The notes beneath the pieces are model-generated. The model was given only the letters and a program-made list of their open reading frames with translations. It did no database searches and had not been told where the DNA came from. DNA of 64,000 nt, taken from the NCBI RefSeq assembly GCF_032854445.1, contig NC_088299.1, positions 5,987,001 to 6,051,000 on the forward strand, read 5' to 3'. The stretch comes from Liolophura sinensis. Its lineage: Eukaryota > Mollusca > Polyplacophora > Chitonida > Chitonidae. Position 1 is the first letter of the stretch, and the number at the start of each line of letters is the position of its first letter. The position numbers and the translations under genes were made by a program. This document shows positions 38,612 to 51,746 of the stretch, piece by piece.

Positions 38612-38909
38612 CGCCCCCTTTATACATGTACCATATTGGCCTCCATGCAGTCAAGGTGTCAGGCAGAGGCTAGAATTCCTTGTATGAAAATGAAATATTT
38701 ACACATAAACCTAATTACAGGAGGCTTTAATTTCTAAATACATATAGGTGTCTCAAATGGCGCCCCCTTTATACATGTACCATACTGACCTCCATGCAGT
38801 CAAGGTGTCAGGCAGAGGCTAGAATCCCTTGTATGAAAATGAAATATTTACACATAAACCTAATTACAGGAGGCTTTAATTTCTAAATACATATAGGTGT
38901 CTCAAGTGG
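38612..38909 (+). repeat. 149-base tandem duplication
   Basis: 38612-38760 and 38761-38909 match at all but four positions (for example ATATTGGCC against ATACTGACC). Copies abut exactly, starting CGCCCCCTTTATACATG. Confidence 0.95.
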
Positions 38910-41900
38910 GAAATTCAGTCTCCAGCTTAAGAGACTTAAATTATTAAATTGTTTCCAAAGATGCCTTGATGGGGGATAATAAATAGGCCAATATGAAGAT
39001 CACTTTCACTTAATTCTCATGTAAACGTCATCTTGTTTAACAAAATATATCCATTTTAACTGATTCAAATGATGTTTTTAACCATGCTCAAGAAATATTA
39101 TACCAAGTAGGTTAGTTTGTGGGTAGGGGAAATCAGAAGGCTTGAGGCAAACCTTCCACCTTCAGCAAGTTACTTACAAACATTCCAACATGTGACATAC
39201 ATGTAAAAATATATGTAAACACACCATATTGTCGAAATCACAAACGAAACTTAGCTTAGTTTTAATTTGATTGATTTATTTCCATGACCAACAGACACTG
39301 AAGTCCACTTACAGGATGGATAACAATTCTTAAAGTTCTGTAAATCTTTACGGAGTGATAGACATACCTGTAAATCATGAGAAAAAGGCTTACAATAATG
39401 ATCATTAAAATGTAGAAACAATGAACAGAAATTTGTTATAGAAATTGCCCAAAATATGGGCATACAGACGACTACAGAGTGTGCATGTCTGATGACTATT
39501 CTATAAGCTATGAATAAAGTCAGCCTGCGAAGTTCCCTTTACAATTTCAACCCCATGTGTACAGAACCCAGTTCAATATACTGGTGCCTGCTAGGTCCCT
39601 GATAGAGGGATATGGGAGGGAGGGCGCTCCATGCTTGCGCCCAGCCTTAAGGAGACTTGTGTGCAGATGGAGTCCAGGGTGTCATATGGGTGCCAAATGC
39701 TAAAGGGTAATCCAAGCCACATGTCTCAATGTGGCCTCTAAAGTGTGTTTGGTCAATGGCATATTGAGATTAAGACCACATCTACAGACATGGCCTAATG
39801 GCATTTTTGTTCTCATTACAGTCTTGCACCTTCGAAATTCATTTCTCAATTTGGTAATTATCCATTTTAATTTCAGCATTGTATTAGATCTCAAGCATCT
39901 AGTACGATTTCAATACAAGGCTTAATTCACACAAATGTGAACTGAATCAAGTATATACCACAAATGAACTCATATATAAATATTTAACACATATGTACAT
40001 ACATGTAAATGGACACCGTGCCTCTATAGCTTCCACAATGTGCAAATCTCATCTTGTAGAATTCAACAAAATGGAAGATTTGGGATTTCAGAGTTACAGG
40101 ATTTCAGATAAATGGTACAAACTCGTCACTGTCCTATTTTGAATTTTTTCAATCATCTGGTCACATTTGATGGGTCAATATGACAAATTCTGACAAGTAA
40201 ACACGGCTTTGACCACTGATCCGTGGCCCAAGACGCCAGACTAATTTCATTAATGTACACCAAAATTAACTGCCCACGACAGCTTTAAGATCAATACAAG
40301 TCCTGCAAAAGCATACATTGCACATACATACATGTAGCAGAATAGCAGTAGTAAGCCATAATCATGGATTCTAATTCCTAAGGCTGACATCACTAACTTG
40401 ACAGATTTGCCAATGCAATTACACCCATCTTCTGATTAAAGATACCATTCTAACACAGAACTGTTCCACCATATACATATATATGTGCAGACTCCAGTCT
40501 TGAAGTGATCTGGCACTCATCAAGCCCTGGCCACCAAGGCAACTTTCCCTCCCACCCCCCCACCCTGCCTCTTGTTCTGGAAAGAACCCCAGAGGCATTG
40601 TGGCTTCCAACAGCATTATTATGATAAGGGACAAGAAACTGATAAGAGAACAAACAGTGAATGACAAGCAGTTAGCAGCGATGACAGGTTGCAGAATGGC
40701 TGACCATGTGCCCAGCCATTAGTGACCACTAGTAACACCCAAGATGACCACAGCCTGACAATGGCTTCACACTCAACAAGACAAGCTTATAATGGATCGC
40801 AGACAATGGATATTTTCACGGGGCTTAGTTTTTCCTTCTGTAAGCTGATAACAATGAACAATGGCTCTGCAATCCAGGTATTATCTGGCTTCGGGAAAAG
40901 AGATCTTTGGCTGTTCATACCATGTCATGTCCTTGTAAACATTTCTTGTTTCTAACTCGGAGAAGTAAATTACAGTGTACACAAAGTCAAAAATAATGAT
41001 CTGCATCCAATGAAACACAACAGAAAATTATGTACAGATATACCAAGAATTTCCACCAAAGTAATTATTTTCTATGGTGGGTTTTAAGACCACATCTTTG
41101 GGTGGTTTTTTGAGTGCCCAGAAATCCATTAAAACCATTGTACATAATGTACTGTGGATAAATATGGGATTTTTTTTATTTGAAAAAGGATGTGATATAG
41201 TTGTGGTCTGAAAAGGCCATCATATTTTGTTCTTCTTTAATACATTTTTTTTTATGGTACATAAAACATATTAAAAATATATTCGAAATGTTTTGGGGTA
41301 TAGTTTTGTCAAATTGTTTTTCTTCTCTTTAACAATCACAGAAGTCAACAGATTTCTCCTGCTTATTATGGAATAACCAAGACCTGTATATTTTAAGTAG
41401 GATATATGTATTTTAACTTTCATATCAATGATAATAGCAAAAGGACTGGTATAAACGCTAGATCTGATGTGATCTGTCCCCTTCTCAAGTCCCATTTCAT
41501 TAAAATGTGTCTACATTTTAATATCTATAACTACATGTCCACATTAATACTGTAAAGGATTCTTTTTTTTTTTTTCCTATAAATTTATATTCCACGTCTC
41601 ATTTTCAGTTATGTATATATTTGGACAAAGATTCTTTGTTCAATCTCTATTCGTGAACTTTTGACAAAGTTTGAAGTGTGTACATTATCAAGCCAAATGA
41701 CATTGCTTCACAATCCCACATGTCACAACTCCTAAATTTATCACAAAACATAAGAACAATTTCTCATCATATTGTTTAACAGTAAACACTCTGTGCCAAA
41801 AATAAAATGCCAAAGTTTATTTCTTGCAAAAACCAACAATGTTGTGCACACAGTTTCTATTATAAGAAAATCTTTATCATTAAAACGAGAGAAACATAAA

Positions 41901-44900
41901 GATTTCAAATAGGAATTATTGACCTTTTAGATCAAAAGTCTAAAAAGTAAAAAACCAAATCTGCACAGAATCGAAACAGATTTAGCAGATTACCCAAAGG
42001 TGAGTTTTTCTTTTTTCCCAGTCAGAACCTGTCAAAAATTGCTGACAAGCCTCTGGTAAATCCCTTAATCTTTACTGTAAATATACAGAATGTAAACTTT
42101 CTAAACACATACACTGTTTAAAGAACCTCAACTGTGGTTCTATACACTGTTAAAAACATCAAGTCCAATAAGAATAATATTGCCCATCACACTTTTGGAT
42201 GGAATTTATAGATTGTACATATTTGCAGATCAACATGGATAACCTAGAAGTCGTTATGCAATAAGCAACAGTAATTCCATACCTCGTCAAGTTATTAATT
42301 CAGAATCTTTCAACAAAAAGGTGCCAATAAACACTTTCTAATAAAAATGTTTTCCAAAATTACCATAATGTCCATCACCATAATCAAATGAAAAATGCAT
42401 GACTATAAACATATTATCACTGCGTGTTATTGCGATATTTATGGTACGAAATCTTGTATCGAAGACAAAACTCCCAAAGCTATTAAAGCTTCTTGCAGGC
42501 AGCTTCAGAAGAATTGTAAGAAAAGACTCCTTGGAGAGACCTCTGACCCTAATCACATGGTCGACTCAATTAAATACTCCTAAATAATTGGCCGACAGAA
42601 GAACTAGCAAGAGTCTAACTACACCAACAAAGGCTGGTAAAAGAGAGGCCTTGAGAAGGGCAGCATGTAGCAGTTCAAGTGACAACTGTAATAAGCGCTG
42701 GTCCACCCAGTTTCAAACGCCCTATACCCTTGTCCTCTACCCCATCATCTTGGGTCTTTCCACCCACTTGGGCTGGGCATAGAGGCAGATGGCCCTGGTC
42801 AGCTTGTAAAGTGGAGTGTGGACAAGGCTCAGAAACTCTATACCCCCTTCAGCACCTAACTTTCTCCCCAGTGACACACCTATGGCAGATGACTCGGACA
42901 AACCCCTAAATACCACCTTGTTCCCAAGGCTCGGACAAAAGAGTTTCAATCAGATGTCAGCAGGAAACAAAGCGCTTCAAGTATCTCAATTGACCAATGT
43001 GAAGCTTGTGAAGATGTGACCAAGGACAGCAGTGGACAAGGAGTTTCCCAGCATCAAATTGATCATAATTAATACCCACATTTACATGTACAAGTCAGTA
43101 TTAAAGTTTATAATGAAGCCAAAAAGTACTAAGACATATTAAAATCTTAAAATATTAAAAAGACAAAAGGAATAACCATCAAGTAATGAAATCCAAACTT
43201 ATTTCAATTTTAATGCTTTGAGAATCTAAACTTTGCCATTTTTCACCTCACTCTGTTTCAGAATAATTTTGAGGTCAACAACAATCACTCAAGAAACCAT
43301 GAGCCCAGTGGTTAGAATTTCTCCAACCGAATGGTGTAGAGAGTTTCCGAAATACTTCGAACAATGACACAATGCGTTTTCATTTCGTAATTGGGCATAC
43401 AAGGGACCTCTAGCCATTTTGCTAAAGTGTCAACATTCCCCAGCCCCTCTCCTCGCTGTAACACATGCCATGCAAGCTCTTTGTCTCTGTCACATTATAT
43501 TGCTCACACTGATCCGGTCTGGGAACACAACAGTAAATGAACTAAAATTGTGTTTATGACAAAGTTGCGCATTCTGCCTCCTTCTGAGAGTTCTATTGAT
43601 CGTAGAAAGGTGTTTACAGGTTTGTTTGGATTGTAGGATGATATACTAGTGTAATGATGTAAGTTTCAGCACCAAATGTAATCTACATTTGTTAGCCTCC
43701 AAAAATACATTCTGAGGGACGAAACATTAGGTCATTTACCACAGTTTCTTTTCTTTGTCAGAAACTTCCATGCAATTATTGTGCCATTTTAAGAAAAATG
43801 TCAAGCTAACCTGGTCAACGAGCACTAAAAACTGTTCAATATCGAAGGCTGTAATGCCAAGGATGAAGCCCTTATCCATTTTCCTTTAAAACTGCATGTA
43901 CATCCTGGCAAAAATGATTCCATAAACAGATTTACTCACAATAGCAATTCTCTGCATGAACACTGCATACAGTATATATGAAAAGGTGATAAAAATACGA
44001 ACCACACCAAAGAGGCTTAACTCCACTCCGCTGATCTCTTGTTAATTATTTCCTGATATTAATTAAACACCTATTGTGACCCCTTAGCAAATAAGGTCAA
44101 AATAGGCCTGGGATATCTCTTCAGGTGTGACGCAATGTGAATAATAAAACAGCAGCAAACCTGACGTAATGGTGGCTCTGTTTAATTTTCCCGCTTACCT
44201 TCTAATTTCACGCATGGGGAGCTTGTGAGTCAAAGTTTCTTGCACAACTCACTTCTGTATAATTAATTTAATGACAAAGCCACCGGTTTTTGCGAATACC
44301 ATGCTTGCATTGCACTAGGGTATCTGGACATCGTATTCTCAGTGCTTCAGCACTCCATGACCAATGCTTGAATGGCAGAAACACAATCGTTCCCTTCAAA
44401 AGTTTACCATTATTTTCAGAGTAGAAGCTAGCTATGATATACATGTAGATACATCTGTCACAGATATCTTCAATGCATATTCATAAGATTGCATGACTAA
44501 TTATCCTAATAAATATGTGCTGATTCAATCATTCACGAATCTGTTTTTTTGTTTTTTTTTCTTTGGCTGGCAGCTATAACTGCAGATCTGGCTTCTTTAA
44601 AACAAATTTAGATATTTGAAGGTATACATATTATGTAATAATACTTACAATATGCTCACAAGTATTAAATATCCAAACCCACCACAATAAAACCGTTCTA
44701 CAAAGCGTTTATTTACATGTCCAATATTTTTACCCTTTAAGGACCACAGAAAAGTTTTTCTTTTTGAGGGAGACATATTTTGAGGGAAAAAATAAAAAGT
44801 AAATTGTATGTGAGATCTTCTGTCTATAAATTATTACCATTTTGTTGTCCAAATTTCTTCTAATTTTTGGGACAGATATGTAATGTCGAAAGGAAAAAAT

Positions 44901-46139
44901 TACATGTCTATCTCAGTTTGTTTTTTCCAGAAAAGTAAGGATATGTATAGGTTCTTCAGTAGATGGACTAACCATATGAAAAATAAAAAAACTGCATTCC
45001 CTTTAAAGTCATGTACATATATTGACTAAAAAGGCCAGACCAGATGTCTTTCAGTGCAATTAATGCATGTTTTTTTTAAATTTGATTTTGGATGATTGGA
45101 TTGGCCAGTTTCAGGGCTGTACAATCAGTATTCCTGATTCAGAATATACTTGAGGTTGAAGAACTACAGTATCCATCAAATGTTTCGAATTTATGAAAAC
45201 ATACAGCCTTCACTCATTAGGGTTAGTATTTAGTTGAATGCTATAATACGGTTTACAACACAATTGTTTATACTCAATGTTCACATCTCAAAAGCCGTTC
45301 AAGCCAGAGCCCAAATCACTCCCAATCCCTTCACTACAAACGTGTGTCTGTCTTGCTCTGAAGGATAACCCTAATGTATTTTATAACAGGAAATATAAAA
45401 AAAAAAGCCACCAGTATACTACATGCTCTTGGTTCAATATATGACTGAGTTGAAGTTCCAGCTAGCCAACAAGATGAATCTAGGTAATGGGAGAACTACT
45501 GAGTAAACCAGCTGCAAGTTGCCTCTACCTGGCTGTTAACACAGGAGCGTGGAGTATGTGAAAGCACACTGTGACAAGAGTCCAATGGCACAGCCTTGTC
45601 ATCATGTCTCCCCATTCCCACCCCACACCCCTTTCAATGCTGACCAAGCGTGAAATTACAACTGACCCCACAATTACAGGAGCTATCCCCAGGAGAAAGA
45701 GGCCCCATACAACCCCTGGTAGAAGTCTTGTAGAAACACTTTGTATGGGCTAATAGGTGGACAATTACTGACCCTTGATGTGACAGCATTTATAGGGTGA
45801 CAACAGCTCTGTTGAAAGCTCTGACAAGAATCAGGGACCTTAGGAATATAGGGACCTGGGAAACCTGAGTCTCACAGACTTAGATATATATGCAGGGCAT
45901 AATCAATCTATTGGGCCCCATTCCCAATGGTCTGTTTCCCAAATTGCACCATCAAATGTCCCAATTTTAGACTAATTTCCCAAAATATAGACTTTTCAAT
46001 ATACACTTCTGCACACCTCTGTAGTTTGATCAATGGGCGTAAGGTATAATATGAGATCTCAGAAGTGAACGTTTGTGTGTTTTGGTTAGCTTAATACATG
46101 TATGCATTAACAAGTTTTTAGTCTGACAAGGTACATCTG
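38910..46139. other. Part of the 27.7-kb first intron
   Basis: Unique sequence with one repeat C copy. 44020-44330 is a motif-rich unique block (TTAATTA-type homeobox sites, AAGGTCA). ORFs at 42338-43019 overlap on both strands without family features. Confidence 0.6.
43555..43750 (+). repeat. Diverged dispersed repeat C
   Basis: Same block order: GTAGAAAGGTGTTTACAGGT, TTGTAGGATGATATACTAGT, AAGTTTCAGCACCAAATGTA and GTTAGCCTCCAAAAATACAT, ending near AGGTCATTTACC. Confidence 0.65.
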
Positions 46140-46580
46140 ACCTGGACATCATCCACTGTAAAAACTGTAATTCTACTGGAACATCATCCACTGAGAAGGC
46201 TCTAATTCTACTGGAACATCATCCACTGTAAAAACTGTAATTCTACTGGAACATCATCCACTGAGAAGGTTCTAATTCTACTGGAACATCATCCACTGTA
46301 AAAACTGTAATTCTACTGGAACATCATCCACTGTGAAGGCTCTAATTCTATTGGGACATCATCTCCTGTGAAGGCTGTAATTCTACTGGAACATCATCTC
46401 CTGTGAAGGCTGTATTTCTACTGGAACATCATCCAGTGACGGCTGTAATTCTACTGGAACATCATCTGTGAATGCTGTATTTCTACTGGAACATCATCTC
46501 TTGTGAAAGCTGTAAATTCTACAGGAAGATCATCTACTGTGAAGGTTGCAATTCTATTAAAACATTGTCTAGTGTGAAGA
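46140..46580 (+). repeat. Minisatellite, 35-base unit, about thirteen copies
   Basis: Units resemble TTCTACTGGAACATCATCCA plus CTGTGAAGGCTGTAA. The first six alternate between GTAAAAACTGTAA and GAGAAGGCTCTAA endings, making a 70-base higher-order unit; later units drift and shorten. Confidence 0.95.
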
Positions 46581-48966
46581 ATTTACTGCAGAATTATTCT
46601 AGATATCTATATTGTTATTGAGAAGCTTTCAATTCCCTTTAGCAAACTTTCATTCATCGATCATAAGACATGGTAGGAGATGAATATGTTGAACTGAGGA
46701 GGACAAAAAATGAATTTCTATTCCTTTTCCGCAGAAATCATTGCATGCAGTTGTACATGTTGATGGTTTCAAGCTTCGTAATATATGCAAATTACTCTTA
46801 CAGATAGTCTTTGAACTTTTCGCAGGTTTGGAAGATGTTTACTTAAGCTCTTTCTGAGAGCATTTTTCTGTGTTGATTGGCAGATAAAATCAAAACTTTA
46901 CGTGAAGATCTCTAAACTGGCCAATCCAACCTAAATAGTTTTGCCACCAAAAACAAAGAAGCTGCAGAGAAAACAATGAAGATTGATCTTTCATATTGAG
47001 AAAACAATCAGGGTAGTGTTAAACAAACTATTTAATCTTCATCTCATCATGATGACTATCTACTAGATCTGAACATGGCTAAATTTATAGCCAGATCCAG
47101 CAGGACAGGCAGTGTTGCTATTTTTTCTCTCCAATATTTAATGAAATCATTGTATACTTGATCAATATCTTGTTTTCATTTAATTAAATTAAGAATGACA
47201 CAGCTGCAGGGTCTGGTCGTATTACAGCTTAAGGTGCTATTAAAGTGACAAGGTGGATTAACTGGAAAATAAAGCATTTTTCAGCAGTAACTGTACACCA
47301 AACAGATGTATCCTGGATTTAAATATTCATGCACTGGTACATTTCCCAGCATGGGCTTGAACAGCTTAGTACATTTAACAAAATTAGATAACATATAGCT
47401 TATTGGAAGAGAATTTAAGCTGTCTACAACTTGTCAAAGATGATCAATATACTCAACAAGATGTGCCCGATTTGTTACTAGGGACTACGCTTTATTTGAT
47501 CTGAAATTTCACCCCAAAAAGTGCATTTTTGGAAGCCAGGAGAAAAGGTCACAGAATATTTGGTCCTGAGATGGAACTTCCGTTTTCCCAGTATTATATA
47601 TCACCCTACCTTCTACACAAACATGTTTCATGATCAACAGAACTCACAAAGTGATTGAAAATGAGTAGCCAAGTCGGATGAAATACACTAGCTGTTATAA
47701 TTGTTAAGCTTTTCCTCAATGTCTATACGCAAGACGAAAAAAAAAAATCATGACACTGTTAACCTAATCCTGAACAGAATCCAATCATTAGTTAAGTGAA
47801 AGGGACAGAGGGAATAGGCCTGTGTATCCGTGGCAACTGACTATCAATGATCCAGTGGGTGGTGTGTGTGTGTTATGGGGGTGAGGGTGGGGGGGGGGGG
47901 GGAGCTGGGGGGAGAGAGGAGATGGGGATACTTTATCCAGGAGAAGAAATCAGCCAGCTAATAGGAGAATTCATTACACTGTCACAGAGGTATTTACAGG
48001 CCAGGATTACAACTGATACATCACTGCTAACACTAACAGATCTGACTGGAGCTAAGCTGGTGGGGGGATTTGTACTATCTCTATGTACTAGACACAGTTA
48101 CTCTTCTCATAGCTGTCTCATTACAACCTCCTCCCCCCCCACCCCACCCGCCTCAGGCTGGTCAGGCAGCCCATGGCCCAATACTATTTCCTCTGTCTTC
48201 AGGGTAGGTCTCAGAGATAGAGAGATGCCCCATGTAGGATCACAGAGTACCTTAAGGGCAAACACAACCTTAAAAAGCACACCATGTTCTGATCAATCTG
48301 TATACCCCACTATACAAGTGTATATGCACAGCTTGTTGTTTATGAGCGTATCACTGAGCTATAAAACGCATTCATCAATGAAGGCTGTGCCAGTCCTACT
48401 GCTATAACAGTGAACGTGGTTATCTCGCAGTAGGCCCACAGAGCTCGAGCCATCAGTACGCTAAATAGGTCCCGAAAACATGTTAATATATTACACACCT
48501 TTATGTATCATTAATATGTCCTGAGCTTCCACAGTCGGGTCCGCAACAATTAACGGCATAATAATCAAGGACACTCTTCCCGATTTATATACCTGTATAT
48601 TATGTACAACAGTAAGCATTCCCTACATTGAACTCGATAAACAACCATTATATAAATAAATAAATCAAAGTTTCATATTTCAGTTCACCTCTTCATTGAT
48701 CTCTTAACGAGTTTTACAGCATCAATACACCTATTCAGCAACATAGGTAATTAAAGTGACACATGTATGTACGCTGTTACTATTAAGAGGCCATTAAAAG
48801 AGAAATTACAAGAGTTCCACAGCTACTGACTAAGATGATCTCACTTACATGGAATGGTCAGGTTATCCTATGTATAGCTGAAACTTTGGTGAAGACATTT
48901 GCAAGCAAAAACAATCCAGTCCTGCATATTTCTCAATTCTGTTGATTTTGATATACATATATCATA
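46581..48966. other. Part of the 27.7-kb first intron
   Basis: Unique sequence, repeat C copy at 47500-47680, and G-rich and C-rich simple tracts near 47888 and 48131. The 186-codon plus-strand ORF at 47847-48407 is low-complexity at its start (Gly run from poly-G) and shows no domain. Confidence 0.55.
47500..47680 (-). repeat. Diverged dispersed repeat C
   Basis: Minus-strand copy beginning ATTTCACCCCAAAAAGTGCA, TTTTTGGAAGCCAGG, with TATATCACCCTACCTTCTAC and ACAAACATGTTTCATGATCA further on. Confidence 0.55.
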
Positions 48967-49140
48967 TATTTATTTACATGATTGGTGTTTTACGCCATTT
49001 TACTTAAGAATATTTCACTTACACGACGGCACCCAGCATTATGATGGGTGGAAACCGGGCACAGCTCAAAGGAAACCCACGACCATCCGCAGGTTGCTGG
49101 CAGACCTTCCCACGTACGGCCGGAGAGGAAGCCAACATGA
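48967..49140 (-). repeat. SINE family A, 5'-truncated
   Basis: Minus-strand copy from TATTTATTTACATGATTGGT to GGAGAGGAAGCCAACATGA. The tRNA head is missing. A second copy starts 56 bases further on. Confidence 0.88.
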
Positions 49141-49196
49141 CATATATCATATCTGATACACACACGTGTATGTGTGTAATTCAAGAAACCTATATT

Positions 49197-49363
49197 TGTT
49201 TATTCATTTGACTGGCGTTTTATGCAGTACTGAAGAATATTTCACTTATGTGACGATGGCCAGCATTACAGTGGGAGGAATCTGGGGGGAACACCCATGA
49301 CCATCCGCAGGTTGCTGTCAGACCTTCCCACATACGGGCAGACAGGAAGGCAGCATGAGTTGC
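49197..49363 (-). repeat. SINE family A, 5'-truncated
   Basis: More diverged minus-strand copy from TTTGTTTATTCATTTGACTG to GGCAGCATGAGTTG. Same orientation as its neighbour at 48967-49140. Confidence 0.85.
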
Positions 49364-50124
49364 AAAAACTTATAATATACAAATCTTATATACTCAAAAG
49401 ATTACATTCAATCAATACTAACTATGGGCACAACAGAATAGCCACATGTGCTGTGAAGCAATTTTAACCAAAAGCTTCAATAGTATGACACGTATCACAC
49501 CTGAAAGGTTACTATGTGAAAACCACCCAGGTAAGTCCATGTTAAGTTGATTTTTGGTTTCTTGCAGTGCAGGCACAAATATTTGCGACAAATTCAACAC
49601 AATTTGTGCTTTACCTCACCCAGAATGGTTATTTGAAATAAGCTTTTATCGACATACATGTACACAAACACTTACACCCTTCTTGTGAATGACTATCCAA
49701 AGTAGCTGTGAAAATTTAGTCTATTTTGATACTTTATGAAAATTTTAGCACTTGTGAGTATTTTTTGTGGAAAATATTTGTGTGAATTAATATGACAGAT
49801 ATGCAGTAAAAAAAAAAAAATAACAACAAACTCCAATGTGCAGGAGACAAGAAACGCAACATCACCAAAGCATGGCCTAAATTAGGTCATCAAAGTTGAA
49901 GTGGCCCTCTTGTCTTGAGGGCACCGTTCCATGATAAACATTACACCCCTGGAGTGAAGTGCCAATACAGATCACCTTACTTCAGCTGACTGGTGTGATT
50001 ATACCAGGAGAGCTTTATGTACATGTGAAACTTGGGCCCCTGATGAAAACGTCTTGATGTTCCCAATAGTAATGTTACATGTAAACACAACATTTATCCT
50101 TGAGTTAAATCACCTGAAATTACA

Positions 50125-50320
50125 CCCACATTTTAGCATCTTTAGAGGCAAATAAACGTCTTAAAACATTAGTTTCTATATTTCTTCAGTAGAATATCAT
50201 CCTATTGTCCAGATAAACCTTAAAAACAACTTTCTAAGGCCAATAATAGGAATATGGGCAAAATGAGCAAATTAGTCATGGATAAAATTTTAGGTCATTC
50301 ACCATGCTTTCAGAGAGATG
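50125..50320 (-). repeat. Diverged dispersed repeat C
   Basis: Minus-strand copy: GAGGCAAATAAACGTCTTAA, AGAATATCATCCTATTGTCC, AGATAAACCTTAAAAACAAC, and AAATTTTAGGTCATTCACCA at the far end. Confidence 0.55.
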
Positions 50321-50515
50321 TATGTTAAGTACATTCAGTCACACCAAGTGTTTGCACAAATGTACAGAAGCAAACTGAAAACTGATCAGTCTGTATCAAG
50401 GTTCATACTGTGTGTGTAATTAATGCTCCATGTTGTGTCTGAATCTTGCTTTGACCCTATGTCAAGTCATATGTGAGCTGTAAGATTAAATACATGTGCA
50501 CACAGTAGCTACAGA

Positions 50516-50558
<43 letters not shown>
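50516..50558. repeat. (TA)n microsatellite
   Basis: Pure alternating TA. Confidence 0.95.
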
Positions 50559-50560
<2 letters not shown>

Positions 50561-51289
50561 ATTACATAAAACATAAAATGAACACTTTTAATTGGCTTAC
50601 AGGGATAATTATACACATATAAGGTGTCTTATTTACTCCAGGGTAAACTGAACACATTAATCCTTACACCTGCATGTACACTTTTCCAATCTACATGGAT
50701 TATGAAGTTATTCACTTCATATTATATTGAAAAAAAAGAATAAAAAAAAAAAGAATAAAAAAAGAAAGAAAAGCTCAGACGAGGACACATTTGATGAAGT
50801 TTTCAAACCTTAAATTGCAATTAAAACCGATACACAGTGCCTTAGGTGTGACATCATAAAATTCAATATGTACACACTCTGTGACTTTATCAGAGAGGTT
50901 TGACAGCATGCATTCCTGTGACTATTAGTTTTATCCTCATCCCAAAGTGAAAAGAACAATACAAATTCTACAATCTTTATGTAACATGGCTGTATAAATA
51001 AATTAGGTCTAAAATACAATACTAAAAATATAAAAACTATGCATCCTATATCTAACCCAACATTGATGGTATTCAATTCATAATAAAAAAATAACATAAA
51101 ATAATATATTAACACTTAAAACTCTGTTAAATTAAATATGAATTTAAACTACACAAAACAACCTCCATGCAATGAACACCTACAATGTTCTGCGTTAGGC
51201 CTATTCTTATCCAGTTATGTCCATTCATTTTAAATATGGTATCTTTTTTAGGGGACAACCGTAAGTACTAAGAACGGAGCACGTATCAC

Positions 51290-51580
51290 GCAGGCCAATA
51301 ACCGATTTCGTATTATAGTACTGTTGATTACCACCAGCTACAAATACACGAACAGCAACGAACGTAGAAGCGTTATCTCCGCTGGAAGTATGATGCCTTT
51401 CGGCGTCTTGCCCTACTCCGTTCGCCTGTCCCAGTCGATCGGTCCGGGGGATCGATTCGCCGGGTCTCTCGTGTCAGTCGTAAACTCACACCGTTCTGCC
51501 GACAGCGAGAAACCCGAACGACAAAACAACAAAATCATCGAAATCACGACCACTAAAGGCCATTGAGTGACTGGAAAGTA
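51290..51580. promoter_or_regulatory. Small CpG-rich block just inside the first long intron
   Basis: About 290 bases with many CpG (CGATCGGTCCGGGGGATCG around 51436 is an example) amid AT-rich surroundings, directly downstream of the signal-peptide exon donor. It contains an 80-codon plus-strand ORF (51324-51566) with no recognisable protein. An internal promoter, first-exon or regulatory element is possible. Confidence 0.3.
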
Positions 51581-51603
51581 AGATTGACCATGTTCATACT
51601 TAC

Positions 51604-51746
51604 ATATCTGCGTTCTTTTGCTCTGTGATTCGCTCAGAAGTAATGTAAAAATCCACAAGAAGCTTGCCGATTGAAAAAGCCATTCATGGCTTTGCGCCAT
51701 GTTGGGGTGAACCAGTCAGGCTGCTGGGTTTCCTGCACAGCGCCCT
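51604..51746 (-). CDS. CUB-domain protein, exon with start codon and signal peptide
   Basis: This exon carries the start codon of the window's one supported gene. A strong acceptor (pyrimidine-rich tract then TTCACAG) precedes base 51746, so at least one non-coding exon should lie further upstream. There are 46 bases of 5' UTR with an in-frame TGA, then ATG at 51700-51698 in a good context (A at -3, G at +4). The 97 coding bases give 32 residues: MAQSHEWLFQSA, a hydrophobic core SFLWIFTLLL, then a polar SESQSKRTQ stretch. That is a textbook signal peptide, so the product enters the secretory pathway. The exon ends in phase 1 at a perfect donor (ATAT|GTAAGT), matching the phase-1 acceptor of the CUB exon at 23905. 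The split codon reads TAT (Tyr). The join is inferred from phase, splice sites and biological sense, without transcript data. Confidence 0.72.

Noticed and set aside
46140-46580. Regular repeats that might be taken for a CRISPR array
   Set aside because: Units abut with no unique spacers, and the genome is eukaryotic. The same holds for 26320-26731.
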